Shown piece after piece: positions 26,788-36,130 of a stretch of 64,000 nt of DNA; the first letter of the stretch is position 1; the number at the start of each line of letters is the position of its first letter. Below the pieces are notes generated by a model. That model had not been told where the DNA came from and made no database searches. It saw only the letters and a list, made by a program, of their open reading frames with translations. The stretch is from assembly GCF_900091955.1 (NCBI RefSeq), contig NZ_FMDF01000049.1, forward strand, positions 1-64,000, given 5' to 3'. Made by a program: the position numbers and the translations under genes. Origin of the DNA: Streptomyces sp. Ncost-T10-10d (GTDB lineage Bacteria; Actinomycetota; Actinomycetes; Streptomycetales; Streptomycetaceae).

Positions 26788-27796
26788 CCTCGTCGCCCCC
26801 CTCGTCCTCGTCGGCCTCGAAGAAGTCGCCGACCTCGTCGACGACTTCGGCCGCGACCATGCCGCCGACGACACCGACGGCGAGACCCGCCGCACCGGCT
26901 GCGACCGCCGTGCCGATGCCCGGGCCCGAGCGGTGGTGGCTGTCGTGATGGTCATGATGGTGTTCTTGGTGGGTGCCGCCGTACGGATCACCGTGTACGT
27001 ATGCGTCGTGTGTGCCGTACGACGCGCGGTGGTCGATCAACTCGCGGATCCATCCGTCGACTTGGGTGTTCCAGTCGCGGGTGGCGACTTCGTGATGACC
27101 GACCGTGAAGCGGGTCAGAGCGTCGTGGCCGGAGGAGAGGAGGCTGCCGCGCTTGTCGGCCTCCAGGACGACCTCCAGGCCGACGGGGGAGGCGAGCAAG
27201 GTCAGCTCGATCTCGTTGACCGCGTGCACGTACTGCGCCGACGGGGTCAGCTCGATCTCCTGGTAGAAGGGCAACAGCTGCCCCGTACCACCGATGCGGC
27301 CGTATTCGAGGTCGGCCGACTTGAAGCCGAAGCCCAGTTGGCCGAGGGCTTCGAGGATTGCCTCCTGCACGGGCAGGGGGCGCACCGCGAGCGCGTCCAG
27401 GTCGCCCTTGTCCTTGGCTCCGGCCACTGCCAGCTCGGTGCGCACGCCGAGCACGATGCCCAGCGGCTGTCCGTACAGCTCGCTGACCGGGGTTTCCCAG
27501 GGCAGGGTCACGCTGAACGGGACACTTCGCCGCTCCTCCTCGGCGAGGCGGAAGCCACCACCGACCGTGAACCGTTCGAAGACGACCAAGCCCTCGCTCT
27601 CTCCCTCCTCGTGTTCCGCCTCGACCCGGGCGACGAGTTCGAGCGTGATGTGCTCGATCTCCACGGCCGAGGAGCCGCCTTCGAGGTGGACCTGCCCGGA
27701 CAGCGTGCCGCCGGGCAGCACCGCGCCGCCGGCGAGGACCGTGTCCACCGAGGGGCCGCCTACGCCGATCGCCCCGAGCAGCCGTTTGAACACCAT
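26783..27796 (-). CDS. Spo0M-family sporulation-control protein
   Basis: 337 aa; AAGGAG ten bases before the ATG. The Spo0M arrestin-like beta-sandwich is recognisable from MVFKRLLGAIGVGGPSVDTV, PGGTLSGQVHLEGG and IEHITLELVARVE, then VPFSVTLPWETPVSELYGQP. A His/Asp-rich linker near residues 265-285 (HQEHHHDHHDSHH) is followed by a Gly/Ala hydrophobic segment and an acidic tail. In Bacillus the protein modulates sporulation timing and cell envelope events; Streptomyces homologues are usually annotated 'sporulation protein'. The C-terminal extension is typical of the actinobacterial group. Confidence 0.85.
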   Translation of the reverse strand: MVFKRLLGAIGVGGPSVDTVLAGGAVLPGGTLSGQVHLEGGSSAVEIEHITLELVARVEAEHEEGESEGLVVFERFTVGGGFRLAEEERRSVPFSVTLPWETPVSELYGQPLGIVLGVRTELAVAGAKDKGDLDALAVRPLPVQEAILEALGQLGFGFKSADLEYGRIGGTGQLLPFYQEIELTPSAQYVHAVNEIELTLLASPVGLEVVLEADKRGSLLSSGHDALTRFTVGHHEVATRDWNTQVDGWIRELIDHRASYGTHDAYVHGDPYGGTHQEHHHDHHDSHHRSGPGIGTAVAAGAAGLAVGVVGGMVAAEVVDEVGDFFEADEDEGGDEG

Positions 27797-28610
27797 GCTG
27801 GTGTCGCTCCTTCACTGATCTGATCACACTGGTTGTTCCGTTGCGGTCGACGCTCGCGCGACCGGCTCCGTCACAACTCCCCGGGCCGGTAAAGAAGTTC
27901 CCAAGTCACCTGATCAGGCGAGTATTTTCGGCCACGGGCTGGGAGTCCGGGCGCCCGCTGCGGCGCATGGAGCGCCGGTCTACCGCAGTGGCCGCAGCCC
28001 GGCCCGCGCCCGCTCACGGCGCCGGCCCCGAATGTCCTGCCTCGGATAACTGTGGGCATGGTGGGGCTCTGACTTGTGGTGCCTACGGTTGAATGGGACG
28101 AGCCCGCTCCTCCTGTTCCGCCGTAGGCAGCTGCCTACGAGGGTGTGCATCGCGAAGGTCCACCGATCGGATCGCCCTGGCTTTCCTGGTGGGGTGAGCC
28201 TGCAGGATCGCACTGGGTTCGGGGGCGCCGGTGCGCCGGCCTGAGCCTGCTCGTGCGATCCGGCCCGGCGCACCTGCTGCAGCACCGCCGAGCGCCTGGT
28301 GGAGTGTCAGCGCGCCGCGAGGCCGGTCCCTTCCCCCGGGTGCTCAGGAGTGCCGGGGAGTCCGAGATCACCGGATTCGGACTCGGCCGGATGATGCAGC
28401 ATCCGGGCGGTGATCACCTGCGAGTGACCGGACACGACGACCGGTGCCGGCGGGCGCCCGGACCGGCCGTAGCTGAGCGGGATGCCCACCGGCTGGAACC
28501 ACGGGTCGCCCCGCGCGAGCTCCGCGATGTCCGCGAGGTGCGTGCTCCGCATCCGGAAAAGAGGCCGTGCGTACGTCTTCACTGAGCTCTGGGGGCGCTG
28601 TTACATTCCG
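27797..28610. other. Non-coding gap upstream of the iclR gene
   Basis: More than 800 bases between the divergent spo0M-like and iclR genes. Frames on both strands (for example minus 28582-28307, plus 28145-28585) lack ribosome binding sites and recognisable domains. The notable element is the palindrome at 28122-28139. Confidence 0.45.
28122..28139. promoter_or_regulatory. 18-bp perfect palindrome
   Basis: CGTAGGCAGCTGCCTACG is perfectly self-complementary, and another half-site GCCTACGG occurs at 28081-28088. Probably a regulator binding site; no regulator or target is evident. Confidence 0.4.
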
Positions 28611-28631
28611 GAAAACAAGAATTCATTTCAG
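28611..28631. promoter_or_regulatory. AT-rich candidate operator before iclR
   Basis: GAAAACAAGAATTCATTTCA and one further G. On the opposite strand it aligns with the sites at 42251-42271 and 56555-56575 (consensus GAAATGAATTCTAGTTTTC). It ends 19 bases before the iclR start codon, a position suited to autorepression. GAAA/TTTC arms recall the AT-rich operators of some IclR proteins. Confidence 0.55.
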
Positions 28632-28650
28632 TCTGTGACTGGAGGCACCC

Positions 28651-29544
28651 ATGACGGCTGTCCAAGATGCTCCTCACGTGCATGCGCCGGTTCGTCGCGA
28701 GTTGCCACCGTCGATGGTCGAGCGGGTGACGCTGATCATGGACGTCTTCGAGGGCCGTACGGCCAGGCTCTCGCTGGAGGAAGTGGCCCGGTCCACGCAG
28801 CTGCCCAGGTCGACTGCGCACCGGATTCTCGACCAGCTGGTCCGGCTGCGCTGGCTCGAACACACCGGCCTCGGGTACGGACTCGGGCGCCGCGCCCTCG
28901 GCTTCGGCGGAGGGGACGGCGCGCACGGCAGGATCCGCGAGGCCGCGGCGGCCAGGCTGCACCACCTGCAGATCCAGACCGGCCTGGTCGTCCATCTGGC
29001 CGTCCTGGACGGGGCGGAGGTGAACTACCTGGACAAGGTCGGCGGCCGCTTCGCCGCGGCCGTCCCCTCCCGGGTCGGCGGCCGGGCCCCCGCCCATTCG
29101 ACCGCGCTCGGCAAGGCCATGCTGGCCTGGCTCGAACCGGAGGACGTCGAGGCCAGGGCCGCCGAGTCCATCGGCCGCCTGACGCAGCGCACCATCGCCG
29201 ACGTAGGCACCCTGCACCAGGAACTCAACCGCATCCGGCGCCGCCACGGCCTCGCCTTCGAGCGGGGCGAGTGCTTCCCGGACATCGCCTGCGTCGCCGC
29301 CGCCGTCCGCGGGCCCGAGGGGCCGGTCGCCGCGATCTCGCTGGTGGGGGATGCCTGGTCCCCGCTGGAGAAGGTGGCGCCGCTGGTCGTGGACGCGGCG
29401 CGGCAGGTGTCCCGCGAGTTGTTCCCCGAGCCGGAGACGCCGGTCAGGGCGGCGCGCCGGCCGGCGGCCGTGCCAGGGGAGACGTGGTCCCCGCAGGCCA
29501 TGGACCGGCTGCTCGCCGTGGGGCAGTACGGCGACTGGCAGTAG
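28651..29544 (+). CDS. IclR-family regulator of the steroid cluster
   Basis: 297 aa; GGAGG five bases before the ATG. The N-terminal winged helix covers about residues 20-80: VERVTLIMDVFEG, LSLEEVARSTQLPRSTAHRI and LDQLVRLRWLEH. The effector domain, about 95-270, has the IclR GRAPAHSTALGKAMLAWL block and FERGECFPDIACVAAAVR, the usual conserved Cys region. The C-terminal tail is Pro/Arg-rich. It stands at the left edge of the steroid genes, convergent with hsaB, and probably responds to a steroid or CoA intermediate (inference). The AT-rich motif at 28611 suggests autoregulation. Confidence 0.88.
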   Translation: MTAVQDAPHVHAPVRRELPPSMVERVTLIMDVFEGRTARLSLEEVARSTQLPRSTAHRILDQLVRLRWLEHTGLGYGLGRRALGFGGGDGAHGRIREAAAARLHHLQIQTGLVVHLAVLDGAEVNYLDKVGGRFAAAVPSRVGGRAPAHSTALGKAMLAWLEPEDVEARAAESIGRLTQRTIADVGTLHQELNRIRRRHGLAFERGECFPDIACVAAAVRGPEGPVAAISLVGDAWSPLEKVAPLVVDAARQVSRELFPEPETPVRAARRPAAVPGETWSPQAMDRLLAVGQYGDWQ

Positions 29545-29593
29545 ATCCCGCGGAGGAGAGGGGCTCCTGTATACGACCGGGGCCCGCCGCTCC

Positions 29594-30157
29594 TCACCCC
29601 CAGTGGGCGCCCCAGCTCCACGGGTCGACGGGTGCCGCCGGGCTACCGAGGCCGAAGCCGCCGCGGAAGAAGAGCATCGGCTGCCGGTCGGTCACGGTCT
29701 CCAGGGCGATGACCCGGCCCACCACCACATCGTGGTCGCCCGCGCCGTGCACGTCGTGGACATCGGCGTGCACCCGGGTCAGGACGCCGGGCAGCGAGGG
29801 TGTTCCCCAGCGGGACACCTCCCAGTCCAGCCCCTCGAACTTGCGGCCCTTGCTCGATCCGAACCGGCCGCAGATATCCGCCTGTTCGTCCGTCAGGATG
29901 TTCACGGAGAACCGCCCCGACTCCCGGATCCTCGGCCACGCGCGCCCCCGGTGGTCGGCGCAGAACAGCACCAGGGCCGGTTCGAGCGAGACCGAAGCGA
30001 ACGACTGGCATGCGAAACCGGAAGGGACGCCGTCCCGGCCGATCCCCGTCACCACCGTGACCCCGGACGCGAAGGTGCCCATGGTGCGCCGCATTCGCGC
30101 AGGGGTCGGTTCGGTCTCCTCGCACACCTCGGGCGCGGACAGGGACTCTGCGGTCAT
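29594..30157 (-). CDS. hsaB: Flavin reductase component HsaB
   Basis: 187 aa, flavin reductase of the HpaC/HsaB type that supplies reduced flavin to the HsaA oxygenase, which hydroxylates 3-HSA. Start at 30157 with GAGGTG upstream. Key blocks: MRRTMGTFASGVTVVTG, GFACQSFASVSLEPALVLFC (flavin site), SGRFSVNILTDEQADICGRF, and the C-terminal FFRGGFG. It is transcribed away from the main operon, and both HsaA-like oxygenases in the window are elsewhere, so one reductase probably serves both. Confidence 0.88.
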   Translation of the reverse strand: MTAESLSAPEVCEETEPTPARMRRTMGTFASGVTVVTGIGRDGVPSGFACQSFASVSLEPALVLFCADHRGRAWPRIRESGRFSVNILTDEQADICGRFGSSKGRKFEGLDWEVSRWGTPSLPGVLTRVHADVHDVHGAGDHDVVVGRVIALETVTDRQPMLFFRGGFGLGSPAAPVDPWSWGAHWG

Positions 30158-30315
30158 CGGGTTCACCTCGACGGGGACGGTGCGGTGGTGTGCCCGGGAC
30201 CGGGCAGGCGGCGAAAGTAGGACAGCGGTCCGAAGCGCCGGGGTCCTGTTCCCGATGAGTGGAACGGTTCCGGGCCGTGGGCCGCCGCAGGCCACCCGTA
30301 CCCACGTGACCGTAC

Positions 30316-30332
30316 GCATCCCGCTGACCGAG
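30316..30332 (-). promoter_or_regulatory. CCGGTC-N5-GACCGG-type site between hsaB and hsaD
   Basis: The minus strand reads CTCGGTCAGCGGGATGC, sharing the GGTCAGCGGGA core with the other sites of this family. It lies 159 bases upstream of hsaB and 144 upstream of hsaD, the only site in this divergent region. Confidence 0.5.
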
Positions 30333-30475
30333 ACGTCCGCCGCGAGGCCCGGCGGGCCGTGGCTACGGTCCAGGAACCGATCACACGGCACCCATGGCCG
30401 CCCGGAGGGACCACCACCCCGGCCGGCCCACCGGGTCACCAGGTCCACCGGACACCGAGGCCAACCGAGGCAGGG

Positions 30476-31345
30476 ATGATGACGGCGCTGAGCCACGACT
30501 CCACACTGCGCGAACTCGCCACTGAACAGGGCGTGCTGCGCTACCACGAGGCCGGAGACGGCCCGCCCCTGCTGCTGTTGCACGGATCCGGGCCCGGGGT
30601 CACCGGATGGCGAAACTTCCGGCACAACCTGGGCGCGTTCGCCGAGCACTTCCGCTGTCTCGTCCTGGAGTTCCCCGGATTCGGGGTCAGCGACCCGGCC
30701 GACGGTCATCCGATGGTGACGGCGGCCTCGTCCGTGACCCGCTTCCTGGACGGGCTCGGGCTGGACCGGGTCGACATCATCGGCAACTCGATGGGTGGCA
30801 TCGTCGGCACGCGCTTCGCGCTCGGCCACCCCGACCGGGTGCGCCGCCTCGTGACGATCGGCGGCATCGGCCGCAGCCTGTACAGCCCGAGCCCCGGCGA
30901 AGGCATCGAACTGCTCACCGAGTTCACCGACGAGCCGACCCGCGAGGGCCTGGTCCGCTGGCTGAACTCCATGGTGTACGACCGGTCGCTGGTGACCGAG
31001 GAGCTCATCGAGGAGCGGTGGAACCACGCCACCGACCCGGAGACGCTCGCCAGTGCCCGCCGGATGTACGGGAGCAAGGCGTTCGCGGCCGGTGCCGCCG
31101 CAGCTGCCGCGTCCGACGAGGCGCCGTACTGGGCCATGCTCCACCGGCTCCGCGCGAAGACGCTGCTCACCTGGGGGCGCGACGACCGGGTCAGCCCGGT
31201 CGACATGTCGATCGTGCCGATGCGCACCATCCCCGACGCCGAACTGCACGTCTTCCCGGACTGCGGGCACTGGGTGATGATCGAACAGAAGGCCGCCTGG
31301 GAGAGCGCGGTTCTCGCCTTCCTCACCCGTGAGGACGCGGCGTGA
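30476..31345 (+). CDS. hsaD: 4,5-9,10-diseco-3-hydroxy-5,9,17-trioxoandrosta-1(10),2-diene-4-oate hydrolase HsaD
   Basis: 289 aa, alpha/beta-hydrolase of the meta-cleavage-product family that splits DSHA into the C/D-ring acid and 2-hydroxyhexa-2,4-dienoate. GAGGCAGG precedes two adjacent ATGs (30476, 30479); either may be used. Oxyanion region LLLLHGSGPGVTGW, nucleophile Ser105 in GNSMGG, catalytic Asp in WGRDDRVSP and His in PDCGHW. First gene of an eight-gene operon; its stop overlaps the next start. Confidence 0.88.
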   Translation: MMTALSHDSTLRELATEQGVLRYHEAGDGPPLLLLHGSGPGVTGWRNFRHNLGAFAEHFRCLVLEFPGFGVSDPADGHPMVTAASSVTRFLDGLGLDRVDIIGNSMGGIVGTRFALGHPDRVRRLVTIGGIGRSLYSPSPGEGIELLTEFTDEPTREGLVRWLNSMVYDRSLVTEELIEERWNHATDPETLASARRMYGSKAFAAGAAAAAASDEAPYWAMLHRLRAKTLLTWGRDDRVSPVDMSIVPMRTIPDAELHVFPDCGHWVMIEQKAAWESAVLAFLTREDAA

Positions 31346-33039
31346 GCCCCGCGGCCCAGGAGACCTGGGACGAGGAGTTCGACTTCGTCGTGGTCGGCAG
31401 TGGCGGAGGCGGCATGGCCGCCGCGCTGACCGCGGCCGACAGCGGCCTGAGCACCGTCGTGGTCGAGAAGGGCCGGAAGTACGGCGGTTCGACCGGCATC
31501 TCCGGCGGCGGCATCTGGATCCCCAACAACCCGACGCTGCGGGCCAAGGGACACAACGACAGCCGCGAGTCCGTACGCCGTTACCTCGACCTGCTCACCG
31601 AGAACCGGGTACCCGCGGCCCGCCTCGACGCGTACGTCGACCAGGGACCGGCCGCGATGGAACTGCTCGGGAAGAGCCGGTGGATGCGGTTCTACTGGGT
31701 CAAGGGTTACGCCGACTACCACCCCGAGTACGACGGGGGACGCCCGCTCGGCCGGTCCATCGAGGCGCTGCCCTTCGATACCCGCAAGCTCGGCGAGGAC
31801 GAGAAGTACCAGCGGCCCAACAGCCTCAAGGGTCCGCTCGGGCTGTGGATCACCTCGAAGGACTACCGGGACCTCGCCATGGTCAAGCGGACCTGGCGCG
31901 GACGCCGGGCCTCCCTGACCGCCGCCTGGCGGGTCTCGTCCAACATGATCCGCCGCCGCCACATGGCGACCGGCGGCCGGGCGCTGGTCGCGCGGATGCG
32001 CATGGCGCTGAAGGACGCGGGCATCCCCGTCCGGCTGCGGAGCCCGATGACCGAACTCGTCACCGACGCGAGCGGCAAGGTCACCGGCATCGTCGTGGAA
32101 CGGGAGGGCAGGACCGTGCGGATCGGCGCCCGGCGCGGTGTGCTCCTTGCCACCGGCGGGTTCGACCACAACCGGGAGATGCGCGAGAAGTACCTGCCCG
32201 AGGGCAGTCGCGACGACCACAGCGCCGGAGTCGCCGAGAACGTCGGTGACGGCATCGTCGCCGGTCAGGCACTCGGCGCTGCCCTCGACTTCATGGACGA
32301 CGCCTGGTGGATGCCGTCCGTGCACCATCCGTCCGGCGCCACCATTCCGCTGGTCTCCGAACGGTGTATCCCACCGTCGGTGATTGTCTCCGGCGACGGC
32401 AGGCGCTTCACCAACGAGTCGTCGCCGTACGTGAACTTCGTACACGACCAGATCGAGGGCGGGCACACCACCGCCTGGTTCGTCATGGACGCCAAGGCCC
32501 GCGCCCGCTACCCGTTCGCCCAGATCCTGCCCGGCATGCCGTTCCCCAAGGCGTTCTACGAGAACGGCACGGTGCACCGCGCGAAGAGCATCGCGGAACT
32601 CGCCCGGAGCATCGGCGTCCCGGCGGACACGCTCACCGAGACCGTCGAACGGTTCAACGGCTTCGCCCGGACCGGCCAGGACACCGACTTCGGGCGCGGC
32701 GACAGCGCCTACGACCGGTACTACGGCGACCCCACGATGAAGAACCCCAACCTCGACGAGCTCGTCAAGGCCCCCTACTACGCGATCCGCATCGAGGTCG
32801 GCGACCTCGGGACCAAGGGCGGCCTCGTCTGCGACGAGCACAGCCAGGTGCTGCGCGAGGACGGCTCGGTCATCGCGGGACTGTACGCCACCGGCAACAC
32901 CTCCGCGGCCGTGATGGGCAACGAGTACGCGGGACCGGGGGCCACCATCGGCCCGTCCATCGTGTTCGGCTATGTCGCGGCCCGGCACGCGGCCGCGGCC
33001 ACCCGCGCCGGGAGCGGGGCCGCCGGAGGCGCACCATGA
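31342..33039 (+). CDS. kstD: 3-ketosteroid delta-1-dehydrogenase KstD
   Basis: 565 aa, FAD enzyme that introduces the C1-C2 double bond in 3-ketosteroids. GTG start overlapping hsaD's TGA. FAD-binding VVVGSGGGGMAAALTAADSG sits near residues 14-33, followed by YGGSTGISGGGIWIPNN. The second signature RRFTNESSPYVNFVHD and the C-terminal block PYYAIRIEVGDLGTKGGL carry the tyrosines and glycine that form the KstD active site; ATGNTSAAVMG and PGPGATIGP-like residues finish the FAD site. This is the most canonical of three family members in the window and lies directly before kshB. Confidence 0.88.
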   Translation: MSPAAQETWDEEFDFVVVGSGGGGMAAALTAADSGLSTVVVEKGRKYGGSTGISGGGIWIPNNPTLRAKGHNDSRESVRRYLDLLTENRVPAARLDAYVDQGPAAMELLGKSRWMRFYWVKGYADYHPEYDGGRPLGRSIEALPFDTRKLGEDEKYQRPNSLKGPLGLWITSKDYRDLAMVKRTWRGRRASLTAAWRVSSNMIRRRHMATGGRALVARMRMALKDAGIPVRLRSPMTELVTDASGKVTGIVVEREGRTVRIGARRGVLLATGGFDHNREMREKYLPEGSRDDHSAGVAENVGDGIVAGQALGAALDFMDDAWWMPSVHHPSGATIPLVSERCIPPSVIVSGDGRRFTNESSPYVNFVHDQIEGGHTTAWFVMDAKARARYPFAQILPGMPFPKAFYENGTVHRAKSIAELARSIGVPADTLTETVERFNGFARTGQDTDFGRGDSAYDRYYGDPTMKNPNLDELVKAPYYAIRIEVGDLGTKGGLVCDEHSQVLREDGSVIAGLYATGNTSAAVMGNEYAGPGATIGPSIVFGYVAARHAAAATRAGSGAAGGAP

Positions 33040-34073
33040 GCCCGGCGCCGCTGACCGTACGCGTCGTCGAGGTGATCCGGGAGACCGCCGACGCGCACTC
33101 GCTCGTCCTGGAGCCGGCGGACGGGGACCGGGCCCGGTTCACCTACCGACCCGGCCAGTTCCTCACCGTCCGGGTGCCCTCCGAGCGCCCCGGCGGGGCG
33201 GCCCGCTGTTATTCGCTGTGCAGCTCCCCGGCGCGCGACGAGCACCTGAAGGTGACCGTCAAGCGCACGGCCGGGGGGTACGCCTCCCACTGGATCTGCG
33301 ACCACATCACCGAGGGCGACACCCTGGAGGTGCTGCGGCCCGCGGGCACCTTCACCCCGGACTCGCTCGACGGCGACTTCCTGCTGTGCGCCGCGGGCAG
33401 CGGCATCACCCCGGTGATGTCGATCCTTGTCTCCGCCCTGCACGCGGGGACCGGCGCGGTGACCCTCCTCTACGCCAATCGTGACGAGCAGTCCGTCATC
33501 TTCCGCGACGAACTGATCGCCCTGGCACAGGAATACGGAGAACGGCTCACGGTCCTGCACTGGCTGGAGTCCGTCCAGGGCCGGCCCACCGCATCCGGCC
33601 TGCGCACCCTCACCGCCGCCTATGCGGGTCGCCCGGCGTTCGTCTGCGGCCCAGGTCCCTTCATGGACCTGACGACCGGAGCGCTCGCCAGGCACGGCGT
33701 ACCGCCGGACCGGATCACGGTGGAGCGCTTCACCTCACTGACCGGCGACCCGTTCGCGGAACGCGAGCCCGCCCCGGAGCCGGACCGCGCAGGGCCTGTC
33801 AGCACGGCCGAGGTGGAGCTGGACGGGGTGCGCCACACCATCGACTGGCCGCGGGACACGCCCCTGCTCGACGTGCTGCTCGCCGCCGGACTGGACGCGC
33901 CGTACTCCTGCCGGGAGGGCAGCTGCAGCGCCTGCGCCTGCGTCCTCACCGAGGGCGAGGTGGCCATGGAACACAACGAGGTCCTCGACGCGACCGACCT
34001 CGCCGACGGTCTGATCCTCGCCTGCCAGGCACGCCCGCTCAGCGACCGGCTGAAGGCCACCTACGACGGCTGA
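33036..34073 (+). CDS. kshB: 3-ketosteroid-9-alpha-monooxygenase reductase KshB
   Basis: 345 aa, electron-transfer partner of KshA. FAD domain: [13 protein letters not shown] and [12 protein letters not shown] domain: [15 protein letters not shown] and FVCGPGPFM. The C-terminal plant-type 2Fe-2S domain is [11 protein letters not shown] with a fourth Cys in LILACQARP. Length and order (FAD-NAD-FeS) match KshB. The ATG overlaps the kstD stop by four bases, so delta-1 dehydrogenation and 9-alpha-hydroxylation functions are coupled, although kshA itself is in a separate unit at 40-41 kb. Confidence 0.88.
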   Translation: MSPAPLTVRVVEVIRETADAHSLVLEPADGDRARFTYRPGQFLTVRVPSERPGGAARCYSLCSSPARDEHLKVTVKRTAGGYASHWICDHITEGDTLEVLRPAGTFTPDSLDGDFLLCAAGSGITPVMSILVSALHAGTGAVTLLYANRDEQSVIFRDELIALAQEYGERLTVLHWLESVQGRPTASGLRTLTAAYAGRPAFVCGPGPFMDLTTGALARHGVPPDRITVERFTSLTGDPFAEREPAPEPDRAGPVSTAEVELDGVRHTIDWPRDTPLLDVLLAAGLDAPYSCREGSCSACACVLTEGEVAMEHNEVLDATDLADGLILACQARPLSDRLKATYDG

Positions 34074-34129
34074 CCCGCCCCTCCCGCACCTGTTCTCCGT
34101 TCCCACTCGACCCGGATGAGGTTCGAACC

Positions 34130-35038
34130 GTGACCAAGGCGACCGCCGCGATCGTCGGATCCGGCAATATCGGCACCGACCTGATGTACAAGCTCCTGCG
34201 CTCAGCGGACATCGAGCCGCGCTGGATGATCGGCATCGACGAGCAGAGCCCCGGCCTCAAGCGCGCCGCGGACCACGGCCTGCACACGAGCGCCGACGGT
34301 GTCGACGCCCTGCTGGCCGGCCAGGAGCGGCCGGACCTGGTCTTCGAGGCCACGTCCGCGTACGTCCATCGGGCCAACGCCCCCAAGTACGCCGAACTCG
34401 GCATCCAGGCCATCGACCTGACCCCCGCCGCGATCGGCCCTGCGGTCGTGCCCGCCGTCAACCTGGGCGACCACCTCGACGCACCGAACGTCTCCCTGAT
34501 CACCTGCGGCGGCCAGGCCACCATCCCCATGGTGCACGCCGTCTCCCGGGTCACCGAGGTGGCGTACGCGGAGATCGTCGCCAGCGTCGCCTCGCCGTCC
34601 GCAGGGCCCGGCACCCGGGCCAACATCGACGAGTTCACGCTCACCACCAGCCGGGGCATCGAGACGATCGGAGGCGCCGCCAAGGGCAAGGCCATCATCA
34701 TCCTCAACCCGGCCGAGCCGCCGATGCTGATGCAGGACACCGTCTTCTGCGCGATCCCTGCCGACGCCGACCGGGACGCCGTCACCGCGTCCATCCACGA
34801 GACCGTCGCCCGGGTCGCCACGTACGTACCCGGCTACCGGCTGCGCACCGAGCCGCAGTTCGACCGGCCGACCGCGGTCAGCGGCGGGCTCGCCCGCGTC
34901 GCGGTCTTCATCGAGGTGGAGGGCGCCGGCGACTTCCTGCCGCCGTATTCCGGAAACCTCGACATCATGACCGCCGCCGCCACCAGGGTCGGCGAGGGCT
35001 TCGCCCAGCGGATCACCGCCCGCCGCGCCGGCGCCTGA
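34130..35038 (+). CDS. hsaG: Acylating acetaldehyde/propionaldehyde dehydrogenase HsaG
   Basis: 302 aa, NAD-dependent enzyme that converts the aldehyde released by HsaF to its CoA ester. GTG start after GATGAGG. Rossmann motif [12 protein letters not shown], catalytic Cys126 in LITCGGQAT, and the C-terminal substrate region [14 protein letters not shown]. Length matches the DmpF/BphJ/HsaG family (about 300 aa). It pairs with the aldolase gene 28 bases downstream; the two proteins normally form a channelling complex. Confidence 0.9.
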   Translation: MTKATAAIVGSGNIGTDLMYKLLRSADIEPRWMIGIDEQSPGLKRAADHGLHTSADGVDALLAGQERPDLVFEATSAYVHRANAPKYAELGIQAIDLTPAAIGPAVVPAVNLGDHLDAPNVSLITCGGQATIPMVHAVSRVTEVAYAEIVASVASPSAGPGTRANIDEFTLTTSRGIETIGGAAKGKAIIILNPAEPPMLMQDTVFCAIPADADRDAVTASIHETVARVATYVPGYRLRTEPQFDRPTAVSGGLARVAVFIEVEGAGDFLPPYSGNLDIMTAAATRVGEGFAQRITARRAGA

Positions 35039-35066
35039 CCGCCGCTCACCGAGGAGTACACGAGCC

Positions 35067-36122
35067 ATGCCCTACAGCTCAGAGCTGGACATCCGGGTCA
35101 CCGATTCGTCCCTCAGAGACGGATCGCATGCCAAGCAGCACCAGTTCACCGTCGCGCACGTCACCTCCGTCGTCGCCGCCCTCGACGACGCGGGCGTGCC
35201 CGTCATCGAGGTCACGCACGGCGACGGACTCGGCGGATCGTCCTTCAACTACGGCTTCAGCCACACCCCCGAGCAGGAGCTCATCAAGGCCGCGGTGAAG
35301 ACCGCCCGCCGGGCGAAGATCGCCTTCTTGATGCTGCCCGGCCTCGGCCTCCAGGACGACATCCGTGAGGCGGCCGGCAACGGCGCCGCGATCTGCCGGA
35401 TCGCCACCCACTGCACCGAGGCGGACATCTCCGTCCAGCACTTCGGACTGGCCCGCGAACTCGGCCTGGAGACCGTCGGGTTCCTCATGATGTCGCACAG
35501 TCAGCCGCCCGAGGTGCTGGCCCGGCAGGCCCGCATCATGGCCGACGCCGGCTGCCAGTGCGTGTACGTCGTCGACTCCGCCGGCGCCCTCGTCATGGAG
35601 CAGACCAGCGACCGGATCGCCGCCCTGGTCGCCGAGCTCGGCGAAGACGCCCAGGTCGGTTTCCACGGCCACGAGAACCTCGGCCTCGGCGTCGCCAACT
35701 CGGTCCTCGCGGTACGCGCCGGAGCCACACAGATAGACGGATCCACCCGCCGCTTCGGCGCGGGCGCCGGCAACACGCCCGTCGAGGGGTTCGCCGCCGT
35801 CGCCGAGAAGCTGGGCATCCGTACCGGCATCGACGTACTGAAGATCATCGACGCGGCCGAGGACGTCGTGCGGCCCGTCATGGACGGCGAGTGCCTGCTC
35901 GACCGGCTGTCGCTGACGATGGGCTACGCCGGTGTCTACTCCAGCTTCCTGAAGCACGCCGCCCGTCAGGCCGCCGCCTACCAGGTCTCCGGGGCCGAGA
36001 TCCTCATGGAGGCCGGCCGCCGCAAGCTCGTCGGCGGCCAGGAGGACCAGCTCATCGAGATCGCGGTCGCCCTTGCGGCGAAGAACCGTTCCGAGAACGC
36101 CCAGCACTCCTCGGGGAAGTGA
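35067..36122 (+). CDS. hsaF: 4-hydroxy-2-oxovalerate/4-hydroxy-2-oxohexanoate aldolase HsaF
   Basis: 351 aa, class II aldolase of the DmpG/BphI/HsaF family; cleaves 4-hydroxy-2-oxohexanoate to pyruvate and propionaldehyde. TIM-barrel HMGL-like motifs: [18 protein letters not shown] at the start (metal Asp and catalytic Arg), [12 protein letters not shown], and the metal-binding [10 protein letters not shown]. The C-terminal communication domain has [10 protein letters not shown]. Partner of HsaG, directly upstream. Confidence 0.9.
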   Translation: MPYSSELDIRVTDSSLRDGSHAKQHQFTVAHVTSVVAALDDAGVPVIEVTHGDGLGGSSFNYGFSHTPEQELIKAAVKTARRAKIAFLMLPGLGLQDDIREAAGNGAAICRIATHCTEADISVQHFGLARELGLETVGFLMMSHSQPPEVLARQARIMADAGCQCVYVVDSAGALVMEQTSDRIAALVAELGEDAQVGFHGHENLGLGVANSVLAVRAGATQIDGSTRRFGAGAGNTPVEGFAAVAEKLGIRTGIDVLKIIDAAEDVVRPVMDGECLLDRLSLTMGYAGVYSSFLKHAARQAAAYQVSGAEILMEAGRRKLVGGQEDQLIEIAVALAAKNRSENAQHSSGK

Positions 36123-36130
36123 GAACAGCC

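Noticed and set aside
28307..28582. 91-codon minus-strand frame beginning MKTYARPLFRMRSTHLAD
   Set aside because: GTG start without a ribosome binding site, and no recognisable family. It overlaps other equally plausible short frames.
34088..34129. Separate promoter for hsaG
   Set aside because: The 56-base gap contains only a ribosome binding site; no promoter or operator motif was seen, so hsaG is taken as part of the hsaD operon.
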